From NCBI RefSeq assembly GCF_903815225.1, contig NZ_LR813084.1:3948501-4012500 (forward strand): a stretch of 64,000 bases of DNA. The letters are read 5' to 3'. The stretch is from Delftia tsuruhatensis (GTDB lineage Bacteria; Pseudomonadota; Gammaproteobacteria; Burkholderiales; Burkholderiaceae_C). This document shows, piece by piece, positions 41,935-50,563 of this stretch. The notes below the pieces were generated by a model, which saw nothing but the letters and a program-made list of their open reading frames with translations, searched no databases and was not told the DNA's origin. Positions within the stretch are counted from its first letter, which is position 1; every line of letters begins with the position of its first letter. A program made the position numbers and the translations under genes.

Positions 41935-42764
41935 CCCACCGAGATTCCCATCCATCCACCGCCCGCGTCGCCGTCGTCACCGGGGGGGCACGCGGCATAG
42001 GCCGGTCCATAGGCGAATGGTTCCTGGAACGGGACTGGCATGTGGCCTTGCTGGACAGCGACGGACCGACGCTGGAGCGCACGGCGCGGGACCTCGGCCA
42101 GCCTGCACGGTTGCTGTGCCGGCGCTGCGACGTCGCGGACCCCGGTCAGGTACAGGACGCCACGACCGCGGTCATCGCGCGCTGGGGCCGCGTGGATGCA
42201 CTGGTCAACAATGCGGGCGTGGCCGTGTTCAAGCCCGCGCTGGAGACCTCGTTCCAGGAGTGGCGCGCGGTCATGGCCACCAACCTGGACGGCGCCTTCC
42301 TGTGCACCCAGGCCTTTGGTGCGCTGATGGCCCGCAGCGCCGGTGGCGGCGCCATCGTCAACATCGCCTCCATCTCGGGGCTGCGGGCCAGCACGCTGCG
42401 CGTGGCCTACGGCACGAGCAAGGCCGCCCTCATCCACATGACGCGCCAGCACGCCGTGGAGCTGGGCAACCTGGGCGTGCGGGTGAACGTGATCGCTCCC
42501 GGCCCCGTGGAGACCGAGATGGCCAAGCTCGTGCACAGCGTGGCCATACGCTCCGACTACCACGATGCGATTCCGCTGGGCCGCTATGGAACGCCGCGGG
42601 AAATGGCCGAAGCCGTGGGCTTTCTGTGCAGCGATGCGGCCAGCTTCATCAACGGCCAGGTGCTGGCGGTCGATGGCGGCTTCGACGCCGCAGGCGTGGG
42701 CCTGCCCACGCTGCGCCGCCGCCAGGCAGAGGCAGCCGAGCCGGCCCGGCCCGCGCATGCATGA
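41931..42764 (+). CDS. Short-chain dehydrogenase/reductase
   Basis: This 277-residue enzyme is a classical SDR: TGGARGIG (residues 17-24) for NAD(P) binding, LVNNAGVAVFKPALETS, and the catalytic Ser in IVNIASISGLRAS with Tyr and Lys in VAYGTSKAALIHMTRQHAVELG. VNVIAPGPVETEM and FINGQVLAVDGGFD end the domain. A 25-residue Ala/Arg-rich tail follows. FabG-like SDRs of this kind often oxidise a 3-hydroxyacyl-CoA or hydroxy acid. With the thiolase next to it, oxidation of a beta-hydroxyacyl-CoA before cleavage is a reasonable inference. It overlaps the second PPC gene by ATGA, and the thiolase starts 37 bp later. Confidence 0.92.
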   Translation: MTHRDSHPSTARVAVVTGGARGIGRSIGEWFLERDWHVALLDSDGPTLERTARDLGQPARLLCRRCDVADPGQVQDATTAVIARWGRVDALVNNAGVAVFKPALETSFQEWRAVMATNLDGAFLCTQAFGALMARSAGGGAIVNIASISGLRASTLRVAYGTSKAALIHMTRQHAVELGNLGVRVNVIAPGPVETEMAKLVHSVAIRSDYHDAIPLGRYGTPREMAEAVGFLCSDAASFINGQVLAVDGGFDAAGVGLPTLRRRQAEAAEPARPAHA

Positions 42765-42801
42765 GCGCGACCCCATCACCGCAACACCCGGGAGACACAC
42801 C

Positions 42802-43968
42802 ATGAACCCACCCCGCATCGTCGGCTGGGGCCACACGCCCTTCGCCAAGCTCGACGCCGCCGACTCCGAACAACTGCTGCGTGAGGCCATCCACCCGGCA
42901 CTGCACACCGCCGGCCTGGAGCCTCGGAACATCGACGGCATCTTCGTCGGCCACTTCAACGGCGGCCTGCTGGCCCAGGATTTCAGCGCCAGCCTGGTCG
43001 CCATGGCCGTACCAGAGCTGCGCCATGTACCGGCCGTGCGCAGCGAGAACGCCTGCGCCACCGGCTCGGCCGCCCTCTGGGCCGCGCTCGACGCCGTGCA
43101 GTGCGGCCGCGTGCGGCATGCACTGGTCGTGGGCCTGGAGATCATGAACGCCCAGCCCGGGCCGAAGATCGCCGAGATCCTGCTGCGCTGCTCCTGCGTG
43201 AAGGAAGAAGGAGGCACACCGGCCGGCTTCGCGGGCGTGTTCGGCCAGATCGCCACGCGCTACTTCGAGCGCTTCGGCGACCAGAGCGACGCGCTGGCAG
43301 CCATTGCGGCCAAGAACCACGCCAATGGCGTGCACAACCCTGTGGCCCACCTGCGGCGCGACCTGGGCTTCGACTTCTGCCGCCATGCCTCGGAGAAAAA
43401 CCCCTTTGTCGCGGGCCCTCTCAAGCGCACGGACTGCTCGCCGGTCTCCGATGGTGCCGCCGCCCTGGTCATCTCGTCCGAGGCCTGCGGCAACGCCAGC
43501 GTGACGCCCGTGCGCTGGCGGTCGCGCACCCAGGTCAACGACTATCTGCCTTTGTCGCGGCGCGACCCCACGCGCTTCGAAGGCGCGGCCCTGGCCTGGC
43601 AGCGGGGCCTGGCCGATGCGCGCGCCACGCTGGCCGACCTGGGCTTCGTGGAAACGCACGACTGCTTCACCGTGGCCGAACTGATCGAGTACGAAGCCAT
43701 GGGCCTGGCGCCGCACGGCCAGGGCGCACGCGCCATCCTGGATGGGAGCACGCACCGGGGCGGCCGTCTGCCCGTCAATCCCTCGGGTGGACTCAAGTCG
43801 CGCGGCCATCCCATCGGCGCCACGGGCATCTCCCAGCATGTGATGGCGGCCATGCAGTTGTCCGGCACGGCCGGTGCCATGCAACTGCCAGCCCCCCGGC
43901 TGGGCGCCGTGTTCAACATGGGCGGCGCTGCCGTGGCCAACTACCTGAGCATCCTGGAGGCGGCATGA
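42802..43968 (+). CDS. Thiolase-family acyl-CoA C-acyltransferase
   Basis: This 388-residue thiolase resembles the SCP-x/acetyl-CoA acetyltransferase branch. The nucleophile Cys85 is in RSENACATGSAALWAA. FVETHDCFTVAELIEYEAMGL carries the HD-F motif, and LPVNPSGGLKSRGHPIGATGISQ carries the GHP catalytic histidine. The second Cys/His motif near the C-terminus reads AVFNMGGAAVANY in place of the classic CxG, as is common in this branch. It would cleave a beta-ketoacyl-CoA or run the reverse condensation. GGGAGA before the ATG at 42802 supports the start. It is coupled to the downstream ligase by ATGA overlap. The chain length and substrate are unknown. Confidence 0.9.
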   Translation: MNPPRIVGWGHTPFAKLDAADSEQLLREAIHPALHTAGLEPRNIDGIFVGHFNGGLLAQDFSASLVAMAVPELRHVPAVRSENACATGSAALWAALDAVQCGRVRHALVVGLEIMNAQPGPKIAEILLRCSCVKEEGGTPAGFAGVFGQIATRYFERFGDQSDALAAIAAKNHANGVHNPVAHLRRDLGFDFCRHASEKNPFVAGPLKRTDCSPVSDGAAALVISSEACGNASVTPVRWRSRTQVNDYLPLSRRDPTRFEGAALAWQRGLADARATLADLGFVETHDCFTVAELIEYEAMGLAPHGQGARAILDGSTHRGGRLPVNPSGGLKSRGHPIGATGISQHVMAAMQLSGTAGAMQLPAPRLGAVFNMGGAAVANYLSILEAA

Positions 43969-45668
43969 GTGCGGCCAGCCCCTCTCCCACGGGCCGGCAC
44001 GCGCCAGCCCCAGGCTCGCCCCGGGCGGCCAACCTGTCGCTGCTGCTGTCCCAGACGGCCGCCCTGTTTCCCGAGCGGCCCGGCCTGATCCACGGAGAAC
44101 ACCGCTGGAGCTGGGCGCAGATCGACGCCCGCGTCGATGCGCTGGTCCAGGGCCTGCGCGCGCTGGGCATGCAACCTGGGGAGCGCCTGCTGGTGCTGTC
44201 GCGCAACGGCATCGCCTTGTTCGAGAGCTGCTGGGCCGCCTTTCGGCTGGGCGCCGTCTGGGTACCGGTCAACTTCCGGCTCGCGGCACCCGAGGTGGCG
44301 GCCCTGGGCAGCGCCAGCGGCGCCACCGTCATGCTGGCCGAGCAGATGTTCGCCCTCCACGTGGATGCCGTGCGTGCGGCCTCGCCACGGCTGCGCCATG
44401 TGATCACCATCGGCCGGCCGCGCGCGGACCGGGGCGAGCATGGCTACGAGGCGCTGCTGGCGGACAACGCCGCCGCGGCGCCCTCCGTGGCCCCCGTGCA
44501 TGCCGACACCCCGCTGTGGTTCTTCTACACCTCGGGCACCACCGGCCGCCCCAAGGCCGCGATGCTCACGCACGGGCAGATGGCCTTCGTGGTGGCCAAC
44601 CACCTGGCCGACCTGATCCCGGGCACGGACGAGCGCGACTGCTCCATCGCCGTGGCCCCGCTGTCGCATGGCGCGGGCATCCATGCCCTGCTCAACGTGG
44701 CACGCGGCGCGGCCACCGTGCTGCCCACCTCCGACCGGCTGGAGCCGGCCCAGGTCTGGGAGCTGGTGCAGCGCCACCGGGTCACCAACCTCTTTGCCGT
44801 GCCCACCATCGTCAAGCGGCTGGTGGAAGACCCGGCGGTGGACCGCTTCGACCACGGCACGCTGCGCTATGTGGTCTATGCGGGCGCCCCCATGTACCAC
44901 GCCGACCAGCAGCGCGCCCTGCGCAAGCTGGGGCCGGTGCTGGTGCAGTACTTCGGCCTGGGCGAAGTCACGGGCTGCATCACCGTGCTGCCGCCCGCCC
45001 TGCACCGGCTGGACGCAGGTGATGGCAGCGATGCAGGCCATGCAGGCGCCGGCGATGCACTGATCGGCACCTGCGGGCGAGCGCGCACCGGCATGGAAGT
45101 CGCCGTGCTGGACACCGACCTGCGCCCCGTGCCCACGGGCCACATCGGCGAGATCTGCTGCAGGGGCCCGGCCGTGTTCACGGGCTACCACGACAACCCC
45201 GAGGCCACGGCCCAGGCGCTGCGCGGCGGCTGGTTCCACACCGGCGACCTGGGGCGGCTGGACGCGCGCGGCCTGCTCTACATCACGGGCCGGGAATCGG
45301 ACATGTACATCTCGGGTGGCTCCAACGTCTACCCCCGGGAGGTGGAGGAGCTGCTGCTGACCCACCCGGCCGTGGCCGAGGTCGCCGTGCTGGGCATGCC
45401 CGATGCGGCCTGGGGGGAGATCGGCGTGGCCGTGGTGGTCGCGCGCGAAGCCGGCGAGGGCGGCGAAGGCGCTGCCGGCAGCCTCACGGCACAAGACCTG
45501 CTGGCGTACCTGGACGGGCGCTGTGCCCGCTACCGCTGGCCGCGACAGTTCCACTTCTGGGACGCGCTGCCGCGTTCGGGCTACGGCAAGGTGGCCAAGA
45601 AGGACATCCGCGAACGCCTGCTGGCCACCGCCCCGCAGGGAAAGGAGCCCGCCGCCCCCGCTGCCTGA
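43965..45668 (+). CDS. AMP-forming acyl-CoA synthetase (ligase)
   Basis: This 567-residue enzyme belongs to the ANL superfamily and should activate an acid as adenylate and then CoA thioester. It has the P-loop FFYTSGTTGRPKAAMLTHG (near residue 187), YFGLGEVTGCITVLPP, GWFHTGDLGRLDARGLLYITGRESDMYISGGSNVYPREVEE and the C-terminal lysine in PRSGYGKVAKKDI. A Gly/Ala/Asp-rich insert (about residues 347-365) interrupts the region after the AMP-binding core and is unusual. The acid is unknown; the overall type suits medium or aromatic acids. It overlaps the thiolase by ATGA, and the TRAP receptor gene starts 45 bp later. Confidence 0.92.
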   Translation: MSAASPSPTGRHAPAPGSPRAANLSLLLSQTAALFPERPGLIHGEHRWSWAQIDARVDALVQGLRALGMQPGERLLVLSRNGIALFESCWAAFRLGAVWVPVNFRLAAPEVAALGSASGATVMLAEQMFALHVDAVRAASPRLRHVITIGRPRADRGEHGYEALLADNAAAAPSVAPVHADTPLWFFYTSGTTGRPKAAMLTHGQMAFVVANHLADLIPGTDERDCSIAVAPLSHGAGIHALLNVARGAATVLPTSDRLEPAQVWELVQRHRVTNLFAVPTIVKRLVEDPAVDRFDHGTLRYVVYAGAPMYHADQQRALRKLGPVLVQYFGLGEVTGCITVLPPALHRLDAGDGSDAGHAGAGDALIGTCGRARTGMEVAVLDTDLRPVPTGHIGEICCRGPAVFTGYHDNPEATAQALRGGWFHTGDLGRLDARGLLYITGRESDMYISGGSNVYPREVEELLLTHPAVAEVAVLGMPDAAWGEIGVAVVVAREAGEGGEGAAGSLTAQDLLAYLDGRCARYRWPRQFHFWDALPRSGYGKVAKKDIRERLLATAPQGKEPAAPAA

Positions 45669-45713
45669 CATGCCCCCCATTGATCCACAAAGACAACATC
45701 CAGGAGACAAGCC

Positions 45714-46727
45714 ATGCCCCTTTCCCGACGCCATGTGCTGCAGGGCGCCGCCGCCTGCGCCCTGCCCGCCGCGACGCTGCGCAGCGCCTTCGCCCGCAAG
45801 GCCGAGTTCCGCTACAAGTACGCGAACAACCTGCCCGCCACGCATCCCATGAACCTCCGGGCCCTGCAGATGTCGCAGGCCATCCTGGCCGAGACAGGCG
45901 GGCGGGTGGACATCCAGGTCTTTCCCAACGGCCAGCTGGGCTCTGACACCGACGTGCTGGGCCAGTTGCGCTCGGGCGGCGTGGAATTCTTCACGCTGTC
46001 GGGCCTGATCCTGTCCACCCTGGTGCCGGCGGCCTCCATCAGCGGCGTGGGCTTTGCCTTCGACGGCTACGACAGCGTCTGGAAGGCCATGGACGGCGAG
46101 TTGGGCGCCCACATCCGCGCGCGCATCGCCCAGGCCAACCTCGTGGCCATGGAGCGCATCTGGGACAACGGCTTTCGGCAGATCACCTCATCGACCCGCC
46201 CCATCGCCAGCCCGGCCGACCTCAAAGGCTTCAAGATCCGCGTGCCCGTCTCACCGCTGTGGACCTCCATGTTCAAGGCCCTGGACAGCGCGCCCGCCTC
46301 CATCAACTTCGCCGAGGTCTATTCCTCGCTGCAGACAAAAATCGTGGACGGCCAGGAGAACCCGCTGGCCATCATCTCCACGGCCAGGCTCTACGAGGTG
46401 CAGAAATACTGCTCGCTCACCCACCACATGTGGGACGGCTTCTGGTTCCTGGCCAACCGCCGCGCCTGGGAGCGGCTGCCCGCCGAGCTGCGCACCCTCG
46501 TGGCCAGGCACATCGACGCCGCGGGCCTGGGCGAGCGCGACGACGTCGCCGCCCTCAATGCCGGCCTGCAACAGGAACTGGCCGCCAAGGGCCTGGCCTT
46601 CAACCATGCCGACACCGCCGCCTTCCGCGCGCAATTGCGCAAGGCCGGCTTCTATGCCGAATGGAAGCGCAAGTATGGCGACGAGGCCTGGGCCATTCTG
46701 GAGCGCAGCGTCGGGGCGCTGGCATGA
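45714..46727 (+). CDS. TRAP-transporter substrate-binding protein DctP
   Basis: This 337-residue periplasmic receptor has a signal starting MPLSRRHVLQGAAACALPAATLRSAFA; the twin arginines suggest Tat export. The mature part shows the DctP pattern: FRYKYANNLPATHPMNLRALQMSQAI, then DIQVFPNGQLGSDTDVLGQLRSGGVEFFTLSG and DLKGFKIRVPVSPLWTSMFKALDSAPASINFAEVYSSLQTKIVDGQENPLAII. The conserved carboxylate-binding Arg is expected in the GFKIRV stretch. It binds an organic acid for the DctQM permease encoded next, with which it overlaps by ATGA. The position after the CoA ligase suggests that the ligand is the ligase's acid. CAGGAGA precedes the ATG. Confidence 0.93.
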   Translation: MPLSRRHVLQGAAACALPAATLRSAFARKAEFRYKYANNLPATHPMNLRALQMSQAILAETGGRVDIQVFPNGQLGSDTDVLGQLRSGGVEFFTLSGLILSTLVPAASISGVGFAFDGYDSVWKAMDGELGAHIRARIAQANLVAMERIWDNGFRQITSSTRPIASPADLKGFKIRVPVSPLWTSMFKALDSAPASINFAEVYSSLQTKIVDGQENPLAIISTARLYEVQKYCSLTHHMWDGFWFLANRRAWERLPAELRTLVARHIDAAGLGERDDVAALNAGLQQELAAKGLAFNHADTAAFRAQLRKAGFYAEWKRKYGDEAWAILERSVGALA

Positions 46728-48601
46728 GCGCGCCACAGGACAGCGGCCCCCGCCCGCCGACGCCGGCCGGCGGTGCACTGCGGCACCTCGACCACTGGCT
46801 GGGCACGGCCGTGGCCTGCGCCGCGGGCCTGCTGGTGCTGGCCGACATCGGCGTGTTGTTCGCGGGCGTGGCGGCACGCTTTGTCTTTCACCGGCCCCTG
46901 GTCTGGGCGGACGAACTGGCCTCCATGCTCTTCATCTGGCTGGCCATGCTGGGCGCCGTGGTCGCCCTGCGGCGCGGCGAGCACATGCGCATGACGGCCC
47001 TGCTCTCTCGCATGCCGCCCGCGCGCCAGGCCCTGTTCGACGCCATCGGCCATTGCGCCGCACTGGCCTTTCTCTGCCTGCTGGCCTGGCCGGCCTGGGA
47101 ATGGGCGTCCGACGAGCGCTTCATCACCACGCCCGCCCTGGAAATCTCCAACGCCTGGCGCGCCGCGGCACTGCCCACGGGCATCATTCTGATGGCCGTG
47201 TTCTCGGTGCTGCGCCTGATAGGCAGCGGGCCGGGCGCGGGACAGGCCACGGCCCCCAAGGCCCTGGCCATCGTGGCCGCCATCACGGCGGCTTTCGCGC
47301 TGGGGCACGCCGTGTTCGAGGACCTGGGCCGCCTGAACCTGCTGGTCTTCTTCGTCGGCGTGGTCGCGGTCTGTGTCTTCAGCGGCGTGCCCATCGCGTT
47401 CGCCTTCGGCCTGGGAACGCTGGGCTATCTGGCCCTGGCCACGGACACCGGCCTGCCCGTGATCATCGGCCGCATGGACGAAGGCATGTCCCACCTCATC
47501 CTGCTGGCCGTGCCGCTGTTCGTCTTCCTGGGCCTGCTGATCGAGATGACGGGCATGGCCCGTGCCATGGTGGGCTTTCTCGCGGGCCTGCTGGGCCATG
47601 TGCGCGGAGGGCTGTCCTATGTGCTCGTGGGAGCCATGTACCTGGTCTCGGGCATCTCCGGCTCCAAGGCAGCCGACATGGCGGCCGTGGCCCCGGCCCT
47701 GTTTCCCGAGATGCGCCAGCGCGGAGCGGACGAGGGCGACCTCGTCGCCCTGCTCTCGGCCACGGGCGCGCAGACCGAGACCGTGCCGCCCAGCCTGGTG
47801 CTGATCACCATCGGCTCGGTCACGGGCGTGTCCATCGCCGCGCTGTTCACGGGCGGGCTGCTGCCCGCCCTGGTGCTGGGCCTGTCGCTGTGCGTGGTCG
47901 TCTGGTGGCGCTCGCGCCACGACCGACCGCCGCAGGCCCGACGCCAGCCCTGGGCGCAGATCGCACGGCTGGGCGCCATCGCCCTGCCGGCCCTGGCCCT
48001 GCCCTTCGTGATCCGCGCGGCCGTGGTCGAGGGCGTGGCCACGGCCACCGAAGTCTCCACGCTGGGCATCGCCTACGCGGCCCTCGCCGGCCTGCTGGTC
48101 TACCGCCAGTTCGACTGGCGCCGCATCGGCCCCATGCTCGTGGCCACGGCATCGCTGTCGGGCGCCATCTTGCTGATCATCGGCACGGCAACCGCCATGG
48201 CCTGGGGCCTGACCCAGTCGGGCTTTTCCCGCTCGCTGGCCGAGGCCATGGCCGCACTGCCCGGCGGCGCGCCCGCCTTCCTGGCGGTCTCGCTGCTGAT
48301 CTTCATCGTCCTGGGCTCGGTGCTCGAAGGCATTCCGGCCATCGTGCTGTTCGGCCCGCTGCTGTTTCCCATAGCACGCGAGCTGGGCATCCACGAGGTG
48401 CACTACGCCATGGTCGTGGTACTGGCCATGGGCCTGGGCCTGTTCGCGCCGCCGCTGGGCGTGGGCTACTACGCGGCCTGCGCCATCGGCCGCATCCACC
48501 CGGACAAGGGCTTGCGCCCCATCGTGGGCTACCTGCTGGCGCTGCTGGCGGGGACCGTCATGGTGGCGGCGATTCCGTGGCTGTCCATCGGCTTTCTGTA
48601 G
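46724..48601 (+). CDS. Fused TRAP transporter permease DctQM
   Basis: This 625-residue membrane protein joins the small DctQ subunit (four spans, residues about 20-190, with WADELASMLFIWLAMLGAVVALRRGEHMRM) to the large DctM subunit (about twelve spans). The DctM part has FSGVPIAFAFGLGTLGYLAL, GLLIEMTGMARAMVGFLAGLLGHVRGGLSYVLVGAMYLVSGISGSKAADMAAVAP and PPLGVGYYAACAIGR. TRAP permeases import organic acids with sodium and a DctP receptor. QM fusion is known in this family. Its ATG overlaps the dctP stop, so receptor and permease are coupled. It ends the cluster and is convergent with a VF530-type gene. Confidence 0.93.
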   Translation: MSAPQDSGPRPPTPAGGALRHLDHWLGTAVACAAGLLVLADIGVLFAGVAARFVFHRPLVWADELASMLFIWLAMLGAVVALRRGEHMRMTALLSRMPPARQALFDAIGHCAALAFLCLLAWPAWEWASDERFITTPALEISNAWRAAALPTGIILMAVFSVLRLIGSGPGAGQATAPKALAIVAAITAAFALGHAVFEDLGRLNLLVFFVGVVAVCVFSGVPIAFAFGLGTLGYLALATDTGLPVIIGRMDEGMSHLILLAVPLFVFLGLLIEMTGMARAMVGFLAGLLGHVRGGLSYVLVGAMYLVSGISGSKAADMAAVAPALFPEMRQRGADEGDLVALLSATGAQTETVPPSLVLITIGSVTGVSIAALFTGGLLPALVLGLSLCVVVWWRSRHDRPPQARRQPWAQIARLGAIALPALALPFVIRAAVVEGVATATEVSTLGIAYAALAGLLVYRQFDWRRIGPMLVATASLSGAILLIIGTATAMAWGLTQSGFSRSLAEAMAALPGGAPAFLAVSLLIFIVLGSVLEGIPAIVLFGPLLFPIARELGIHEVHYAMVVVLAMGLGLFAPPLGVGYYAACAIGRIHPDKGLRPIVGYLLALLAGTVMVAAIPWLSIGFL

Positions 48602-48673
48602 ACGGGAGCACGGGACACGGCTGCGGCCTGCCAGACGGCATCTGCCTGCCCAGGGTTGCGGGCGGCACTGTGT

Positions 48674-48910
48674 TCACTTGCGCAGCATGTCCAGGTAAAG
48701 CGCCTCCACCTTTTCGCGCGCCCACGGGGTTTTGCGCAGGAATTTGAGGCTGGAGCTGAGGCTTGGCTCGTGCGAAAAACAGCGCACAGGCATCTGCCGC
48801 GCCAGGCCCTCCCAGCCATGGCGGGCCTGCAGTTCACGGACGATGGTCTCCAGCGTCACGCCATGAAGCGGGTTGCGTGGCTGGGCGTTGGCGGGCGGGG
48901 TCTGGTGCAT
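48674..48910 (-). CDS. VF530 family (DUF2132) DNA-binding-like protein
   Basis: This 78-residue protein matches VF530/DUF2132: NPLHGVTLETIVRELQARHGWEGLARQMPVRCFSHEPSLSSSLKFLRKTPWAREKVEALYLDML. It is the compact helical family first solved from Vibrio fischeri and suspected, not shown, to bind DNA. The ATG at 48910 gives a short nonconserved lead (HQTPPANAQPR) before the domain. The first 77 bp overlap the 3' end of the upstream MFS gene on the same strand in another frame, which is unusual. No internal ATG would avoid the overlap. No operon partner suggests a function. Confidence 0.87.
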   Translation of the reverse strand: MHQTPPANAQPRNPLHGVTLETIVRELQARHGWEGLARQMPVRCFSHEPSLSSSLKFLRKTPWAREKVEALYLDMLRK

Positions 48911-50120
48911 GGGGGCATTGTCGCCCTGATCGCCCCGCGGCAGGACGTCCTGCACACCAGCACAGCACAAGCGCCAGCAACGCGATAGCACCCAGTGACA
49001 GGAAGGCCGCATCGAACCCGAAGCGTTGCGCGATCCAACCCGCCAGTGCCGGGCTGGCTGCTGCACCCAGGCCCTGAAGCGTCATCACCACCCCCAGGCC
49101 CGCATTGACGTGACCCGTGCCCCGCAACATCTGTGCGACCAGACCCGGCAGCGCGACACCGAGAAGCCCCGCGCCGACCCCATCCAGCACCTGGACCGGG
49201 ACCAGCGCCCAGTCACTGTCCCAGGCGGCGGCGACCAGGCCGCGCAAAGGCAGGGACAGCAAGGCGATCCTGACCAGCGCCCAATATCCCTTGCGCCGGG
49301 CATGGCGCCCGGCCATCAAGGCCATGGGAATCATGACCAGTTGCGCCACGATGATGGTCAGGGCCGTGAAGCCGGCGGGATCGGCATGGCCGCGCGCCAC
49401 GGCCGCTTGCCCCAGCAGCGGCAGCATGGCCGCATTGCCCAGGTGGAACAGCAGCATGACGGCGGCCAGCCACGCCAGCGATGGCGTGCCCGCCAACACG
49501 CGCAGCAGCGGGGCTGGCCGCAGGGCGGCCGCACCGCAGGAGACGGTGGTGCCCGGCCCCGCCTCGTGCAGCCTCATCCGTCCCAGGCACATCAGCGCCG
49601 CGCAGCCCATCAAGGCCATGAGGACGAACACCGACGGCAGTCCCCAGCGAAAGCCCATGGCGCCGGCCAGTGCCGCCGCGGCCACATTGCCCGCATGGTT
49701 CCAGGCTTCGTTGATGCCCAGTTGCCGAGGCAGGCCCGCATGGCCCGTGATCTGCAGCGTGATGGCCAGCAGGCAGGGGGCGACCAGGGCCGCGGCCAGG
49801 CCGGCCACGACCTGCGAGGCGGCCGTCACGGCCAGTGAGGGAAAAGCCCAGATGGCCAGGTTGCCGGCCAGCAGCAGGGCGATCGCGACGGCCAGCAGCC
49901 GGCGCTTGTGGCGCGACGCGTCGACCAGCGCGCCCAGCGGGGTGGTGGCGAGCATGCCCGCCATGCCTCCCAGGGCCATGACGTATCCGATGTCGTCCAG
50001 CCGCCAGCCTTGTGCCAGCAGGAACACGCCCAGGAAAGGCCCCATGCCATCACGCACATCGGCCAGAAAGAAATGCAGCCCTGGCAGCCAGCGCCGCGCA
50101 TTGCCGTGCCTGCCCTGCAT
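48834..50120 (-). CDS. MFS transporter
   Basis: This 428-residue major facilitator protein has about twelve spans: HFFLADVRDGMGPFLGVFLLAQGW, then GGMAGMLATTPLGALVDASRHKRRLL at the loop 2-3 signature. VLDGVGAGLLGVALPGLVAQMLRGTGHVNAGLGVVMTLQGLGAAASPALAGWIAQRFG is in the second half. The pattern recalls DHA1-type exporters, and the substrate is unknown. GGGAGG four bases before the ATG at 50120 fixes the start over an in-frame ATG at 50135. After the last span, a 38-residue hydrophilic Pro/Arg/Gln-rich tail runs into the VF530 gene in another frame. That tail may be noncanonical or reflect a lost stop codon. Confidence 0.87.
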   Translation of the reverse strand: MQGRHGNARRWLPGLHFFLADVRDGMGPFLGVFLLAQGWRLDDIGYVMALGGMAGMLATTPLGALVDASRHKRRLLAVAIALLLAGNLAIWAFPSLAVTAASQVVAGLAAALVAPCLLAITLQITGHAGLPRQLGINEAWNHAGNVAAAALAGAMGFRWGLPSVFVLMALMGCAALMCLGRMRLHEAGPGTTVSCGAAALRPAPLLRVLAGTPSLAWLAAVMLLFHLGNAAMLPLLGQAAVARGHADPAGFTALTIIVAQLVMIPMALMAGRHARRKGYWALVRIALLSLPLRGLVAAAWDSDWALVPVQVLDGVGAGLLGVALPGLVAQMLRGTGHVNAGLGVVMTLQGLGAAASPALAGWIAQRFGFDAAFLSLGAIALLALVLCWCAGRPAAGRSGRQCPHAPDPARQRPATQPASWRDAGDHRP

Positions 50121-50134
50121 GCAGCCTCCCTGCA

Positions 50135-50482
50135 TCAGCGCAACGGCCCCTTGAAGACGAAGAAGGCGCCCAGGCAGATGAAGCCGAAGCCCACGAGATG
50201 GTTGAGGGTCAGCTTCTCGCCCAGGTACAGCACGGAAAACGCCGCGAACACCACCAGCGTGATCACCTCCTGCATGGTCTTGAGTTCGGCGGCGCTGTAG
50301 ACCTCATGGCCCAGCCGGTTGGCCGGCACCGCGAAGCAGTACTCGGCCAGCGCGATCAGCCAGCTGACCAGGATGACGAGATACAGCGGCCGGTTCTCGA
50401 ACTTCAGGTGCCCATACCAGGCAAAGGTCATGAAGATGTTGGATATCAGCAGCAGCGCGATGGGTGCAATCTTGGGAGACAT
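50135..50482 (-). CDS. DMT-family protein (DUF486)
   Basis: This 115-residue membrane protein has four spans and the DUF486 pattern: MSPKIAPIALLLISNIFMTFAWYGHLKF, then LVILVSWLIALAEYCFAVPANRLGHEVYSAAELKTMQEVITLVVFAAFSVLYLGEKLTLNHLVGFGFICLGAFFVF. It belongs to the small DMT proteins distantly related to SMR efflux pumps; its transport role is not known. The stop lies 14 bp before the MFS start on the same strand, so the two may be cotranscribed. Upstream on the same strand is the secreted sigma-54-controlled protein gene, 81 bp away. Nothing links the three functionally. Confidence 0.9.
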   Translation of the reverse strand: MSPKIAPIALLLISNIFMTFAWYGHLKFENRPLYLVILVSWLIALAEYCFAVPANRLGHEVYSAAELKTMQEVITLVVFAAFSVLYLGEKLTLNHLVGFGFICLGAFFVFKGPLR

Positions 50483-50563
50483 GTCTGTTCGGAGGGAGGA
50501 TGCGAAAGGGCCGCCCCAGGGGATCTGGGTCCCGCAGGGGCGGCATCGGAAGGATCCGGGAGA

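Noticed and set aside
46652..48499. Long antisense frame opposite the fused DctQM gene
   Set aside because: Rich in His, Gln, Gly and Asp as expected from the opposite strand of a membrane protein gene; no domain.
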